Source: Burkholderia stagnalis
GTDB taxonomy: Bacteria > Pseudomonadota > Gammaproteobacteria > Burkholderiales > Burkholderiaceae
NCBI RefSeq assembly: GCF_902830275.1
Contig: NZ_CADESW010000002.1
Location: 124,001-188,000, forward strand
Direction: 5' to 3'
DNA: 64,000 nucleotides
Positions 31,880 to 39,643 of this stretch are shown piece after piece. A model generated the notes under the pieces. It worked only from the letters and a program-made list of their open reading frames with translations, did not search any database and was not told where the DNA came from. Within the stretch, counting starts at the first letter, position 1; every line of letters begins with the position of its first letter. Made by a program: the position numbers and the translations under genes.

Positions 31880-32167
31880 TGGCACCGCGAGCGGGAATCG
31901 AACCCACATCTAACCCTTCTTACCACTATGCCTTTCGGCACCCTACCAGGTAGGTTTGTGGTCTGGACTTTGCCTTCAGCTCAATGAGCTGGGAGCCGTC
32001 AAGTCTCTACACCTTCCAAGAAGCATGAGCCTCTAGGCTTGGCTCGGCGTTGCCACGACCAAAGGTCAGAGGGTTCACCGAATTTGACTCCATTCAATCC
32101 CGCCATCGCTGGCGAGTTGCCCAACACATGCAGGAGGGGTTTGTTCTATCCGTTGAACTATCGCGGT
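31880..32167 (-). tRNA. tRNA-Arg(CCU) interrupted by a group I intron
   Basis: Read on the minus strand. Exon 1 (32167-32132): acceptor ACCGCGA, TA, D-arm GTTC-AACGGATA-GAAC, A26, anticodon stem AACCC, loop CTCCT ending at U36. Exon 2 (31918-31880): AA, stem GGGTT, variable AGAT, T-arm GTGGG-TTCGATT-CCCGC, acceptor TCGCGGT, discriminator G and encoded CCA. Acceptor (7 of 7), anticodon stem (5 of 5), D stem and T stem (with one G-U) all pair across the intron. The spliced product is a complete 75-nt tRNA with anticodon CCU. It differs at many positions from the host tRNA-Arg at 31621 and points the other way. Confidence 0.93.
31919..32131 (-). ncRNA. Group I intron (small, Azoarcus-like, subgroup IC3) in tRNA-Arg
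   Basis: A 213-nt intron lies between U36 and A37 of the tRNA; it ends in the required G at 31919. On the minus strand the catalytic core reads in order: GTCAAATTCGGTGAA (P/P4 side), GGCAACGCCGAGCCAAGC (Q), GAAGGTGTAGAGACTTGACG (R), GAAGGCAAAGTCCAGACC (S), and a GNRA hairpin TGCCGAAAGGCA (P9-like) near the 3' end. The exon CCU can pair with GGG at 32122-32120 as a 3-bp P1 with the usual U-G at the splice site. There is no homing endonuclease frame. Known relatives are the tRNA-Ile intron of Azoarcus and the tRNA-Arg(CCU) intron of Agrobacterium. Self-splicing is inferred. Confidence 0.93.
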
Positions 32168-32232
32168 ATGGATGAAAGAGGCAGAACCGCACTATCATAC
32201 ACGACAACACACACTCGGGGGAAGGGTTAGAC

Positions 32233-32724
32233 ATGGAGCTTCATGCACAGCTTGTTGATTACTTGAAGAAAAAGACAGACGGAAAATTCTTGATGACCCC
32301 AGAACAGCTTGAGGCTGAAATCGGGATATCGGAAAAACAACAATCAAAGCTCAGAAAAGAGAACAATTTCCCTATTCCGTGGAAGTCAGTTGGGCGTAAT
32401 GTCTTCTACTCCATTTACCATGTCGCAGACTTCTTGCTTAGTGGCGAAGTAAAGCAAGAAGAAGCCCCCGTTGTAGAACCAGCAATAGAAAAACCAATCA
32501 AGCCAAAGGTTTTGCAACCAGTAAAGTCGAAAACCCCCGTACAAGATTTGTCATTCCTTGCTAAGATGAAGTTTCTTGCCGCTCATGTCCAAGAGCAAGC
32601 AACCGAATTGCAATCTCTGGCAGATAACCTCAATCGCTATCATGACTCGCTTGAGTTAAAGATGAAGCTTGAGGATTCTCTTCCAATAAGCGATAAAGAA
32701 CACAAAATAGTCAAAGAATTCTAA
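32233..32724 (+). CDS. Small HTH protein, possibly excisionase-like
   Basis: A 163-residue protein. Residues 15-75 resemble a MerR/excisionase-type winged HTH (LMTPEQLEAEIGISEKQQSK, then a YSIYHVADFLLSG tail); a proline- and lysine-rich linker and a helical C-terminus follow. Its place as first gene inside the left end fits a directionality factor or regulator, but that is inference. GGAAGGG lies 9 bases before the ATG. The next gene is 17 bases downstream, so they probably form an operon. Confidence 0.6.
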   Translation: MELHAQLVDYLKKKTDGKFLMTPEQLEAEIGISEKQQSKLRKENNFPIPWKSVGRNVFYSIYHVADFLLSGEVKQEEAPVVEPAIEKPIKPKVLQPVKSKTPVQDLSFLAKMKFLAAHVQEQATELQSLADNLNRYHDSLELKMKLEDSLPISDKEHKIVKEF

Positions 32725-32741
32725 GCAAGGAAGATCGATCA

Positions 32742-33542
32742 ATGAAAACGCCAACAGCGAAGCAAAAAGGCATTTACATGGCTCATGAGCTTTATGGGCT
32801 AATTATCAGTGGGAAATTCCTCAATATACAGAAGGGACGCAAGGGGCAAAGTCTCAAGCAAAGCATGGATGAGGTTGCCGAGGATTTTCATCAGCCCCTT
32901 ATCCCTGACATTGAAAGCTTTGAGGATGCACTTGAACTCCTAAACCCAATCATTTTGGAAATTTTTGGGAGCAAAAAGCTATCTTTGGCTTACTCCAAAT
33001 CGCTTTACTACACCCTGCTTCTCATGTCTCGGGAAAAACAATACGGAGCATGGGTTGCTCTAATTGCATTCACACAATATCTCTGTTTTGATGACATAAA
33101 GAAGGCTCAATCCTTCATTCCTTTTCTCAATCATGAATCAGACAAGGATCGAGCCATTTCCTTTGGTCTCAAACTTGGCATGAATGATGGATACGAAGAC
33201 ATTGCCCCACTTTTTTCCGCTAAGCTCAATCTCTTGAGGCTGGCTGGGGTCAATCTCAATGCAGAATACAAGGAGAATGGCTACAACGACGACAAGACCA
33301 CCATTGCGCGAGATCTCGCCAAAAATCCAGCCGATGGTGAGATTAGTGGGGAAATGGAAGGCTACCTCAAAATTCTGGAAGCAGCTCACTATCATGGGGT
33401 TGATCTGGTAAAGGCCATTCCCGTTGCAGAAGAGGAAGAGAACCAAGAATTCGTTTCTTTTGCAATGAAGCTCAAGCTTGAGCAGAACACCGAGGACAAG
33501 CCCGTTGTGACCCGAGTCAGCAAGAATGGTGGAAAGCTCTAA
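32742..33542 (+). CDS. Unknown protein
   Basis: A 266-residue, mainly helical soluble protein that I do not recognise. It has a hydrophobic helix around residues 95-125 (SKSLYYTLLLMSREKQYG region), no signal peptide, and ends in a basic SKNGGKL. It is the second gene of a two-gene unit closed by a strong terminator. An AAGGAAGATCGATCA stretch precedes the ATG. Confidence 0.75.
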   Translation: MKTPTAKQKGIYMAHELYGLIISGKFLNIQKGRKGQSLKQSMDEVAEDFHQPLIPDIESFEDALELLNPIILEIFGSKKLSLAYSKSLYYTLLLMSREKQYGAWVALIAFTQYLCFDDIKKAQSFIPFLNHESDKDRAISFGLKLGMNDGYEDIAPLFSAKLNLLRLAGVNLNAEYKENGYNDDKTTIARDLAKNPADGEISGEMEGYLKILEAAHYHGVDLVKAIPVAEEEENQEFVSFAMKLKLEQNTEDKPVVTRVSKNGGKL

Positions 33543-33567
33543 CACATACCCACACAGAAACGAATTA

Positions 33568-33590
33568 AAGCCCCTATTCGGGGCTTTTTT
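33568..33590 (+). terminator. Rho-independent terminator
   Basis: GCCCC (33570-33574) pairs with GGGGC (33580-33584), extended by AA-TT pairs and followed by TTTTTT. Confidence 0.92.
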
Positions 33591-33626
33591 GTTGTCTTCA
33601 AGGGGATGGTTATCGGATTAAGAAAT
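33591..33626. repeat. Direct repeat, copy 1 (second copy at 63958-63993)
   Basis: GTTGTCTTCAAGGGGATGG followed by TTATCGGATTAAG recurs with about 30 of 35 bases identical at 63958-63993, 30 kb away, in both cases just after a gene or terminator. It may be an upstream part of a promoter module. The rest of the gene-free 33627-33787 shows no other feature. Confidence 0.6.
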
Positions 33627-33787
33627 AATCAACGGCAAAACCCTCATTTACACGCGCGAATGAGCTTGATTATCCCATAATGCGAAACATAATCAGCAAG
33701 TTCTAATCCTTTTTGCTGTAATGCGTTTCTTCAATAGGGTTTACTTTGGCAATCAAAATCTTTTTACAAGAATCTTGATAGATCTTG

Positions 33788-33816
33788 TTGACCTACTACA
33801 TAGATGGCCCTAAGAT
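33788..33816 (+). promoter_or_regulatory. Promoter of the H-NS-like gene
   Basis: TTGACC (33788-33793), 17-base spacer, TAAGAT (33811-33816). The predicted leader is about 95 bases long. Confidence 0.65.
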
Positions 33817-33823
33817 GGAGACA

Positions 33824-33861
33824 TCAACAAGCACAACACCAGGCAGCAGCAAGCTTGTTGA
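33824..33861 (+). promoter_or_regulatory. 9-bp inverted repeat in the leader of the H-NS-like gene
   Basis: TCAACAAGC (33824-33832) and GCTTGTTGA (33853-33861) are perfectly complementary and lie in the 5' leader, between the promoter and the ATG at 33916. They could form an mRNA hairpin or a protein-binding site for autoregulation. Confidence 0.5.
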
Positions 33862-33915
33862 GACTTCTAACCTCTTACGCAAGCTGTTGCTACCCATACC
33901 TACTGGAGAAAGAAC

Positions 33916-34482
33916 ATGGCTGAAACGATCACCGCAAAGAACACCAAGGAAGCCGCACCGAAGAAGCTGACGATTGCTGAGATCCTTGCTCAGCGCAAGG
34001 CATTTGAAGAACAGATCGCCGCTCAACTGGCCGAAGAACGTCCCGCAGCTCTGGAAGCGGTCAAGGAGCAGATCGCTACCTTCACCTTCACTGCCGAAGA
34101 GCTGGGCTTCGCTACTCTGGAAGTCGTGAAGGAAATCATCAAGCACGAAGGCTGGACGGCTGCTGAGCTGGGTATCCATGTTCCGACCGCTGGTCGGGGT
34201 GCAGGCACTGGCGACAAGCAGACCCGTGTCATGAGCAAGCCGCTCAAGAACAAGGACGGCAGCGACACGGGTGTGTGGCTGGCTCACCCGCCGAAGTTCC
34301 TCGATACCGAGGGTTGCTTCACGGAATACAAGGCAGGCAAGAGCATCGATGCATGGCTGGTCAATCCCGCCGACAAGAAGGCGAAGATCAACTTCCTCAA
34401 GAAGCTGGCAAGCCGTGAAAGCAAGGCGCCGACCAAGGAACAACTTGGCGATATCACCGAAGCCGAGTTCAAGGCTGAATAA
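33916..34482 (+). CDS. H-NS-like nucleoid protein
   Basis: A 188-residue protein. The N-terminal 65 residues (LTIAEILAQRKAFEEQIAAQ, then AVKEQIATFTFTAEELGF) match the coiled-coil oligomerisation part of Burkholderia-type H-NS proteins. The C-terminal part contains a G-V-W-L-A-H-P-P-K-F-L stretch that may correspond to the H-NS DNA-binding region, then a second copy-like GKSIDAWLVNPADKKAK. Family membership is likely but not certain. Its codons are far more GC-rich than those of its neighbours and resemble highly expressed genes. It is a single-gene unit with its own promoter and terminator. Such element-borne proteins often silence AT-rich DNA. Confidence 0.6.
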   Translation: MAETITAKNTKEAAPKKLTIAEILAQRKAFEEQIAAQLAEERPAALEAVKEQIATFTFTAEELGFATLEVVKEIIKHEGWTAAELGIHVPTAGRGAGTGDKQTRVMSKPLKNKDGSDTGVWLAHPPKFLDTEGCFTEYKAGKSIDAWLVNPADKKAKINFLKKLASRESKAPTKEQLGDITEAEFKAE

Positions 34483-34500
34483 GCTTCACAGCTTCCGACA

Positions 34501-34525
34501 AAAGCCCTCTACGGAGGGCTTTTTT
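34501..34525 (+). terminator. Rho-independent terminator of the H-NS-like gene
   Basis: AGCCCTC (34503-34509) pairs with GAGGGCT (34514-34520) followed by TTTTT. Confidence 0.9.
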
Positions 34526-34552
34526 GTACCTGTTAGGTTTTGAGGTAGTCCC

Positions 34553-35086
34553 ATGCAGAACAACCGAATGCAGAATTTTGGGGGAGGCACAGCAATAGCC
34601 ATCACCCCGATTCACAGAGATATCATGAACGGTCTTATTCTCAAAGGTGAGTTTGACCTTTTGAAGAACACCACCCACCTTGATGAAGTGTTCAAGCTTG
34701 CTCAACACCCCGAGCAAACGAAGCTCGCCATTGACACCTACCTCAACTTCACCCAGCAGATCGAGAGCTTGAATTGCTCACTCACCTTCTTTGGGTTTCG
34801 GCAAGGTGGATGGATCGAGAATGGTCAAATGCAAGTGGGCGACTGGAAGAGCATTCTTTCAGACGACAAAAAGAGCTTCAAGAAGCCTCCCGTTTTGCTC
34901 TTCATGTTCTCGCTACAAAGCAAGACCCACAACAACCCCGCCTTTGAAGTTAAATATTACATCCCGCTTGAGTTCATGCTTCTGGCACTCGCAAGCATGG
35001 TCTCCCATATCTGGCTCCAAATCTTCTTTGACGAGAACCAGCCGATCCCGTGGTCTGAAATCGAGCAAGTAGGCCGAGGGAAGTGA
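34553..35086 (+). CDS. Unknown protein
   Basis: A 177-residue protein that I do not recognise. It is soluble except for a hydrophobic segment around residues 130-155 (PLEFMLLALASMVSHIWLQI). A GAGGTAGTCCC stretch before the ATG gives a usable ribosome site. It is a single-gene unit closed by a hairpin at 35121. Confidence 0.7.
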   Translation: MQNNRMQNFGGGTAIAITPIHRDIMNGLILKGEFDLLKNTTHLDEVFKLAQHPEQTKLAIDTYLNFTQQIESLNCSLTFFGFRQGGWIENGQMQVGDWKSILSDDKKSFKKPPVLLFMFSLQSKTHNNPAFEVKYYIPLEFMLLALASMVSHIWLQIFFDENQPIPWSEIEQVGRGK

Positions 35087-35120
35087 GACACCTTGCCCAG
35101 ACCCCACAGAAGCTACCAGA

Positions 35121-35141
35121 AGCCCCCTAGCGGGGCTTTTC
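35121..35141 (+). terminator. Rho-independent terminator
   Basis: AGCCCC (35121-35126) pairs with GGGGCT (35132-35137), followed by TTTTCT. Confidence 0.85.
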
Positions 35142-35219
35142 TCATGTTTGGAGCTAGGTTGCCGTTACAACCTACAGGTAGACTACCAGGCACACCACAA
35201 CCACCGCGAAGGGACCAGC

Positions 35220-35756
35220 ATGTTCAGCAAGAAGAAGCCAGAAGGCACGGAAGACCAAGCATACGATCTCATGAACCTTGGAGGCTTTGGAGGTCTCAAG
35301 CGCAAGAGCTCACCAGGAACAGAAGCGTCTCAGCCACCCCAAGCCCAGCAAAAGCCATCCATACCTCAACAAGTCTTAGAGCAGTTACTTGCGTGGGGTA
35401 TGGAAAATGTACGGAACAACCCCAATAACGATAAATCAAAACAAATTCTTCAGCTCGTTAGCCAGCACAAGACTGATAAGGATGTCTTACACATAGCCGA
35501 AATCATCTTTGATTCATTTGATAAAGTTCTTGAAGATCAAGATAGCGATGCCTTTGTCAATGAGCGAGACAAGGTTGAGAGCTTCATTGCCACAACCAAT
35601 CGACAACAAGAGTTGAGTATGCTCGCTTCGTGCATTGCCAATTTGTATGCCGCCAACATAGCAGCGAGAATGAGACAGAAAAGCGGATCGGCAGATAGCA
35701 AGCAAATTGTTACTATTATGGGTATCCTTGCTCAGAACTACTCCAATTTAATGTGA
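35220..35756 (+). CDS. Unknown protein
   Basis: A 178-residue protein of unknown family. Residues 1-50 are polar and glycine/proline rich; the rest is helical (QQVLEQLLAWGMENVRNNP, later LASCIANLYAANIAARMRQ). The ATG at 35220 follows GAAGGGACCAG and starts MFSKKKPEG; an in-frame ATG at 35148 lies too close to the preceding terminator. Closed by a strong terminator. Confidence 0.72.
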   Translation: MFSKKKPEGTEDQAYDLMNLGGFGGLKRKSSPGTEASQPPQAQQKPSIPQQVLEQLLAWGMENVRNNPNNDKSKQILQLVSQHKTDKDVLHIAEIIFDSFDKVLEDQDSDAFVNERDKVESFIATTNRQQELSMLASCIANLYAANIAARMRQKSGSADSKQIVTIMGILAQNYSNLM

Positions 35757-35783
35757 GCAAGCATTCCTTATTCAAGAAAGTAA

Positions 35784-35809
35784 AAAGCCCCGATCTTCGG
35801 GGCTTTTTT
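35784..35809. terminator. Rho-independent terminator
   Basis: AAGCCCCGA and TTCGGGGCTT pair around a short loop; TTTTTT follows on the plus strand. The A-run on the other side lets it also serve the minus-strand gene ending at 35846. Confidence 0.92.
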
Positions 35810-35845
35810 CATGCTTCATTTTGTATTGCATCATTAGACTCACCC

Positions 35846-36316
35846 TTATTGCCTTGCCTTCTCTTTCTGAAGCTTGACAAGCAAGCGATCTTTATAGGGC
35901 TTTGCACGAGAGCAAGTATCAACATTATTACTGGCACTCATTTTAGCCTCATTCTTCAATACTGCTTCCTCAGCCGCCGAGCTTTCATTGTCGATCTCTT
36001 TAGGGGTCTTGCCAGCCAAGGCACCATACTTCATTGCCAGCTCGCGGAATGCACGTTGCGAAACAATCCAATCCGCTAATGTCACTCGCAGATCTTCGTT
36101 GACCTCTTGCAGCAATTGGACCTTTTCAGTGAGTTCCTTGTTGACTCGCTTGTAATAAGCAATTGAGCCACTGGCAGCAGCCAAATCACGACGAGCATGA
36201 TCAAGTTGTTGATGGTTGCCGTCTAGCTCTAGATTAAGCGAATCAATCTCACGCCCCTGGTTGCCTAACTTCTCCAAGGCGTACAACCCGCCCAAAGTTT
36301 CAAGAACACCACTCAT
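35846..36316 (-). CDS. Coiled-coil protein of unknown function
   Basis: A 156-residue protein with a short hydrophobic glycine-rich N-terminus (MSGVLETLGGLYALEKLGNQ) followed by a long coiled coil to about residue 90 and a basic C-terminus. The ATG at 36316 lies 10 bases after AAAGGAG. It is on the same strand as the DotA/TraY gene but separated from it by a terminator, so it has its own promoter. A structural or scaffolding role is possible; no family is recognised. Confidence 0.75.
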   Translation of the reverse strand: MSGVLETLGGLYALEKLGNQGREIDSLNLELDGNHQQLDHARRDLAAASGSIAYYKRVNKELTEKVQLLQEVNEDLRVTLADWIVSQRAFRELAMKYGALAGKTPKEIDNESSAAEEAVLKNEAKMSASNNVDTCSRAKPYKDRLLVKLQKEKARQ

Positions 36317-36385
36317 AGTCAAACTCCTTTTGTCAAGTCATAGACAAGACTAGCGTACTATTTTTAGAAAATCAATATTTCGATG

Positions 36386-36412
36386 AAAAAAGCATCCACT
36401 TGGATGCTTTTT
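36386..36412. terminator. Terminator of the DotA/TraY gene
   Basis: AAAAAAGCATCCA and TGGATGCTTTTT pair around a 2-3 base loop; usable on both strands. It lies just beyond the minus-strand stop at 36420. Confidence 0.9.
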
Positions 36413-36419
36413 CGGATAT

Positions 36420-39185
36420 TTATTCGGGTACTTTTCCACCATCGTCATCAGGCTTTTTCTTGATATCTTCTCGCCTTTGCTTCTCTTCCTGATACAACGC
36501 TTCGGCACGATTATGTAACTCTTTGCCAGTATCACCAGAAGACAAGGCTTTATCAAGAATTTGCTTGGTAGCGTCAGAACCAATATTGCTTTCCATGTTG
36601 CCAATGGTCTTCATGATATTGCGAAGATTCTTGGTATTATTTCCAGCATAGGCTTTAATGAACCCGCCGTTTGGATTGCCTTCAAGGCTCTTGTCCATGA
36701 TCTGTTGTCCAATGGAGTGAGCCGCATTGACAGCACTACCCCCAAAGTCTTTGTGACCGTTTTCCTCTGATCTTGAGAATTCCATATCAAAATCAGCTTT
36801 ACCGTTGATTGGGTCGGATACAGTAGCCATATCCAAGCCTCTATCATAGGCTTGGCTGTTCGCAATGGCTTTCTTGACACTACTGAATGAATCACCAGGT
36901 AACATACTGGCATGGCTATTTTTCATATCAGCAGTTCCATCGCCATATCGCTCATTCATTTGTCTATCTATGTTAGCCAATTTGTGTTTCTCTTCATTCG
37001 CATTTCTTTGAGACTTACGAGCCAAAGCTTGTAAGCCTGTTTTTGCGGCTACATTTGCTGCACCAGTGCCGAAGCCAATTGCCCCGGAAGCAGCACCGCC
37101 AGCTTTATCAGCCGCCTTTGAGAAGTCACCGGCAAATTGACCAAGTTGCGCACCTGTTGGACCGCCGATCCATTGCAACATTTGATCTGGCAGTTGATGG
37201 ACGATACTGAAGCACTTTCTAATGAAAATGAACATTACGGCCAAGTAGACTATCGAGCCAATAGCCAAAGAGAACAATGCTGAGATTCCAGTAGTGCTGT
37301 TGGTACTTTGAGCGAATACCTCAAAAAATGCCTTGTTTATAAGTTCGCCTACGACTGAAGAAATAATAATCGCAGCTTCCATGCCGAAGATCATAAGAAC
37401 AGGTCTAAGTAGCAATGAAAGAACAAGTGAGTACCCATTCCCGGCACGGCCCGTCATGTCATCACCATTTGGATGAAGGTGCATGATTGCCCATAGAGGA
37501 GCAGCAATGATTGCTTCAATGACTAATAATACCCAGCCTACAATACAGCCTATCCAAATTATGAAGGGCATATTTGGTAGGAAGAAGGCAGCTCCAGCTC
37601 CAGCCCCCGTTAATACCTTGATTGGCACGTCAAGGAACCAACCAATGATGGCAATAACGCCATTTTGTGCCCCTCCAGTAATGAAACCTGTCAAAGCTCC
37701 CGTTCCGACTGCAACAAGAGCGATTGATCCGACAACGAGCTCAGCTAGGGTTAGTAATCTGTTTCCAAGCTCATTGATGACGATTAGAGGATGTCTAGTG
37801 TCATTCTTTAAATCGTACAGATTCACACCAGTCAAGACTGACGTGATACCAGCCTGAAAAGTCTTCAATGGGTTGCCAGTGATATGTACACCACTGCCCG
37901 CTACATTCTCAGCATCGGGACTATTCTTGATTCCCAAGAAGCTACCAGGCTGACTTCTCTTGTCGGCAGCTAGAACTAGCTTTGCCCCGTCATAGTATTT
38001 GACAGCATCAGAGAAAAGTAGCTTGTCCATAGCAGGACCCACGGCAGAAGACTCATCTGTTGGAGAAGAAGCTACGGCTTTATTGATGATGTCGTTCATT
38101 TGAACGATACGAGTAAACCATGCACCAGCTAATATCCAACCTTGATTGTTCGCCGCCTGTTGAATCTTTGTATAAGCATCACCAGTGGATAGACCGTCAG
38201 CAACACCTTTAACACCTTTCAGATAGTCATCTGCCGCTTGCTCTATTTGTGCGTAGTAAGCCTTGGCTTGGTCAGGAGTTATGCTCACACCATAAACACC
38301 GTCATCACCAGGCTTAGGAGCTGTAGCAATAACAGAAGCAGCCAAAGAATCCATCTTATGAACTAAAGCATCTGTTTGCGCATTGTGAGCTTGACGAATG
38401 GCACTGACATCCATTGGAGCAAAGATAGTCCCGATATCACCTAGATAGCCGCCATTTGTTGTTGGAGCTGTATTGACGACAGTTGAATCTACTTGGGTGA
38501 CATTCTTGTCTTGTGGGTAATCTATCTCCCCACATCCATTTGTTCTCACGCTGGAAGTGCTATCACCATAAAGCCAACCTTGTGAAGTGTTGGTCATGGT
38601 GTAATTGTATTGCCCGAATTTCAGTAGCGAGCTTGATTCAGAAATGGCTCTCGCATAAGAGCGATAGCACATTGAGGCATTAAATGCTGCTTTGGCGGTT
38701 CCGACGATTTCGTCTCTGTATGTCTGAACATTCGTATTGGCTACACTTGTGGGATTGCTCATGAAGGCAGACCAAACACCATCAGCCAAACCAATCCCTT
38801 GAACAACCAGCCACATGACGATGGCTTGCATAACACAATAACCACCACCAACAACAGGAAGAACAAGAGCCGTACCAACTGAATATCTGACTGGAACCCA
38901 CACTGAAGAGAACTTCTTACCCAACATCTCTCCATCATGTGCGGTGTTCAAAGTGCCGGCCAATATTGTGTACCCAGCTAAAATCCCGCCAATTATTAGA
39001 CAAGCACCATTGAACATCTTAATTCCGCTAATGAGCGGATCATTGCCACCAGAATCTAGCAAGCCCCCAAAGATTGCTCCAAGCATTTTGATTGATATAT
39101 CGCCTGAAGATGGCTCAAAGACATTTGCCGCAAAAGAGCTGGCACTTGCTAATGTGAATAATAGAAATAGAAACAGTTTTTTCAT
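36420..39185 (-). CDS. DotA/TraY-family membrane protein
   Basis: A 921-residue protein with a cleavable signal peptide (MKKLFLFLLFTLASASSFA) and several membrane segments in two groups: three or four in the first 150 residues and five or so between about 500 and 690. A large hydrophilic domain (about 150-450) lies between them and a polar, glycine/alanine-rich cytosolic tail follows. This layout and segments such as IIGGILAGYTILAGTLNTAH and VWVPVRYSVGTALVLPV match DotA of the Dot/Icm system and TraY of IncI plasmids, inner-membrane channel-like parts of type IVB secretion. No other Dot/Icm or Tra component is in this window. AAGGGGTTATCA precedes the ATG at 39185. Confidence 0.85.
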   Translation of the reverse strand: MKKLFLFLLFTLASASSFAANVFEPSSGDISIKMLGAIFGGLLDSGGNDPLISGIKMFNGACLIIGGILAGYTILAGTLNTAHDGEMLGKKFSSVWVPVRYSVGTALVLPVVGGGYCVMQAIVMWLVVQGIGLADGVWSAFMSNPTSVANTNVQTYRDEIVGTAKAAFNASMCYRSYARAISESSSLLKFGQYNYTMTNTSQGWLYGDSTSSVRTNGCGEIDYPQDKNVTQVDSTVVNTAPTTNGGYLGDIGTIFAPMDVSAIRQAHNAQTDALVHKMDSLAASVIATAPKPGDDGVYGVSITPDQAKAYYAQIEQAADDYLKGVKGVADGLSTGDAYTKIQQAANNQGWILAGAWFTRIVQMNDIINKAVASSPTDESSAVGPAMDKLLFSDAVKYYDGAKLVLAADKRSQPGSFLGIKNSPDAENVAGSGVHITGNPLKTFQAGITSVLTGVNLYDLKNDTRHPLIVINELGNRLLTLAELVVGSIALVAVGTGALTGFITGGAQNGVIAIIGWFLDVPIKVLTGAGAGAAFFLPNMPFIIWIGCIVGWVLLVIEAIIAAPLWAIMHLHPNGDDMTGRAGNGYSLVLSLLLRPVLMIFGMEAAIIISSVVGELINKAFFEVFAQSTNSTTGISALFSLAIGSIVYLAVMFIFIRKCFSIVHQLPDQMLQWIGGPTGAQLGQFAGDFSKAADKAGGAASGAIGFGTGAANVAAKTGLQALARKSQRNANEEKHKLANIDRQMNERYGDGTADMKNSHASMLPGDSFSSVKKAIANSQAYDRGLDMATVSDPINGKADFDMEFSRSEENGHKDFGGSAVNAAHSIGQQIMDKSLEGNPNGGFIKAYAGNNTKNLRNIMKTIGNMESNIGSDATKQILDKALSSGDTGKELHNRAEALYQEEKQRREDIKKKPDDDGGKVPE

Positions 39186-39222
39186 TGATAACCCCTTATT
39201 GATTTTATTTTCGGTTATCAAT

Positions 39223-39250
39223 ACCTTATCAAATTAAAACTCCATGTCAA
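39223..39250 (-). promoter_or_regulatory. Promoter of the DotA/TraY gene
   Basis: On the minus strand TTGACA (39250-39245), 16-base spacer, TAAGGT (39228-39223), 38 bases before the ATG. Confidence 0.65.
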
Positions 39251-39254
39251 CGAC

Positions 39255-39535
39255 CAAAACAAAAAGCCCCAAGGTTTTATCCAAGGGGCAATTGTTTATG
39301 GAGGACACCATGAGTAAAATACAGCAACCTAGAAATAGAAGCAAATCCAGCAATCACGAAAGCTCAAGGCAAGCAGTGATTTTTGGTCAAAAAAGCATCT
39401 CAGGTCGCAACTGAGGTGTTTTGTTTCATTTTTACTTTTCGCACTACGATCAACTTATACGAAAGCGATCCGAGTTTGTCAATAGGAAAATGAAAATAAT
39501 CCTACAAAAACAAAAAGCCTCAAAAGAGGCCAATT
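39255..39535 (-). ncRNA. Gene-poor region with three terminators; candidate tandem small RNAs
   Basis: Between the DotA/TraY gene and 39644 three intrinsic-terminator hairpins face the minus strand: about 39533-39505, 39423-39388 and 39290-39255, each ending in CTTTTT. Two share the same lead-in (ATAAACAATTG before the hairpin, CTTTTTGTTTT after it). Only one terminator would be needed, so the 110-135 nt blocks before each may be small RNAs. The middle hairpin also has a T-run on the plus strand. Confidence 0.4.
39310..39414 (+). CDS. Possible 34-residue peptide
   Basis: ATG at 39310 lies 5 bases after GGAGG and opens a 34-codon frame (MSKIQQPRNRSKSSNHESSR...) that ends inside a plus-strand terminator hairpin. 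Basic and polar, no family. It may be a real micro-protein or a chance frame. Confidence 0.35.
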   Translation: MSKIQQPRNRSKSSNHESSRQAVIFGQKSISGRN

Positions 39536-39643
39536 GTTTATCATGAACCAAAAACAATCAAAGGAGCATTTGATGTATGCCAAACCCACATGATTAAGCT
39601 CGGCAATCTTCTTTTTACATCTTAATTGAAGTTTGTCAATATC

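Noticed and set aside
31537-31909. Short frames across the tRNA fragment and left junction
   Set aside because: They overlap tRNA sequence, the attachment site and the integrase-type repeats, and have no ribosome sites.
33796-34443. A 215-codon minus-strand frame
   Set aside because: Antisense to the H-NS-like gene, which has a promoter, ribosome site and terminator of its own.
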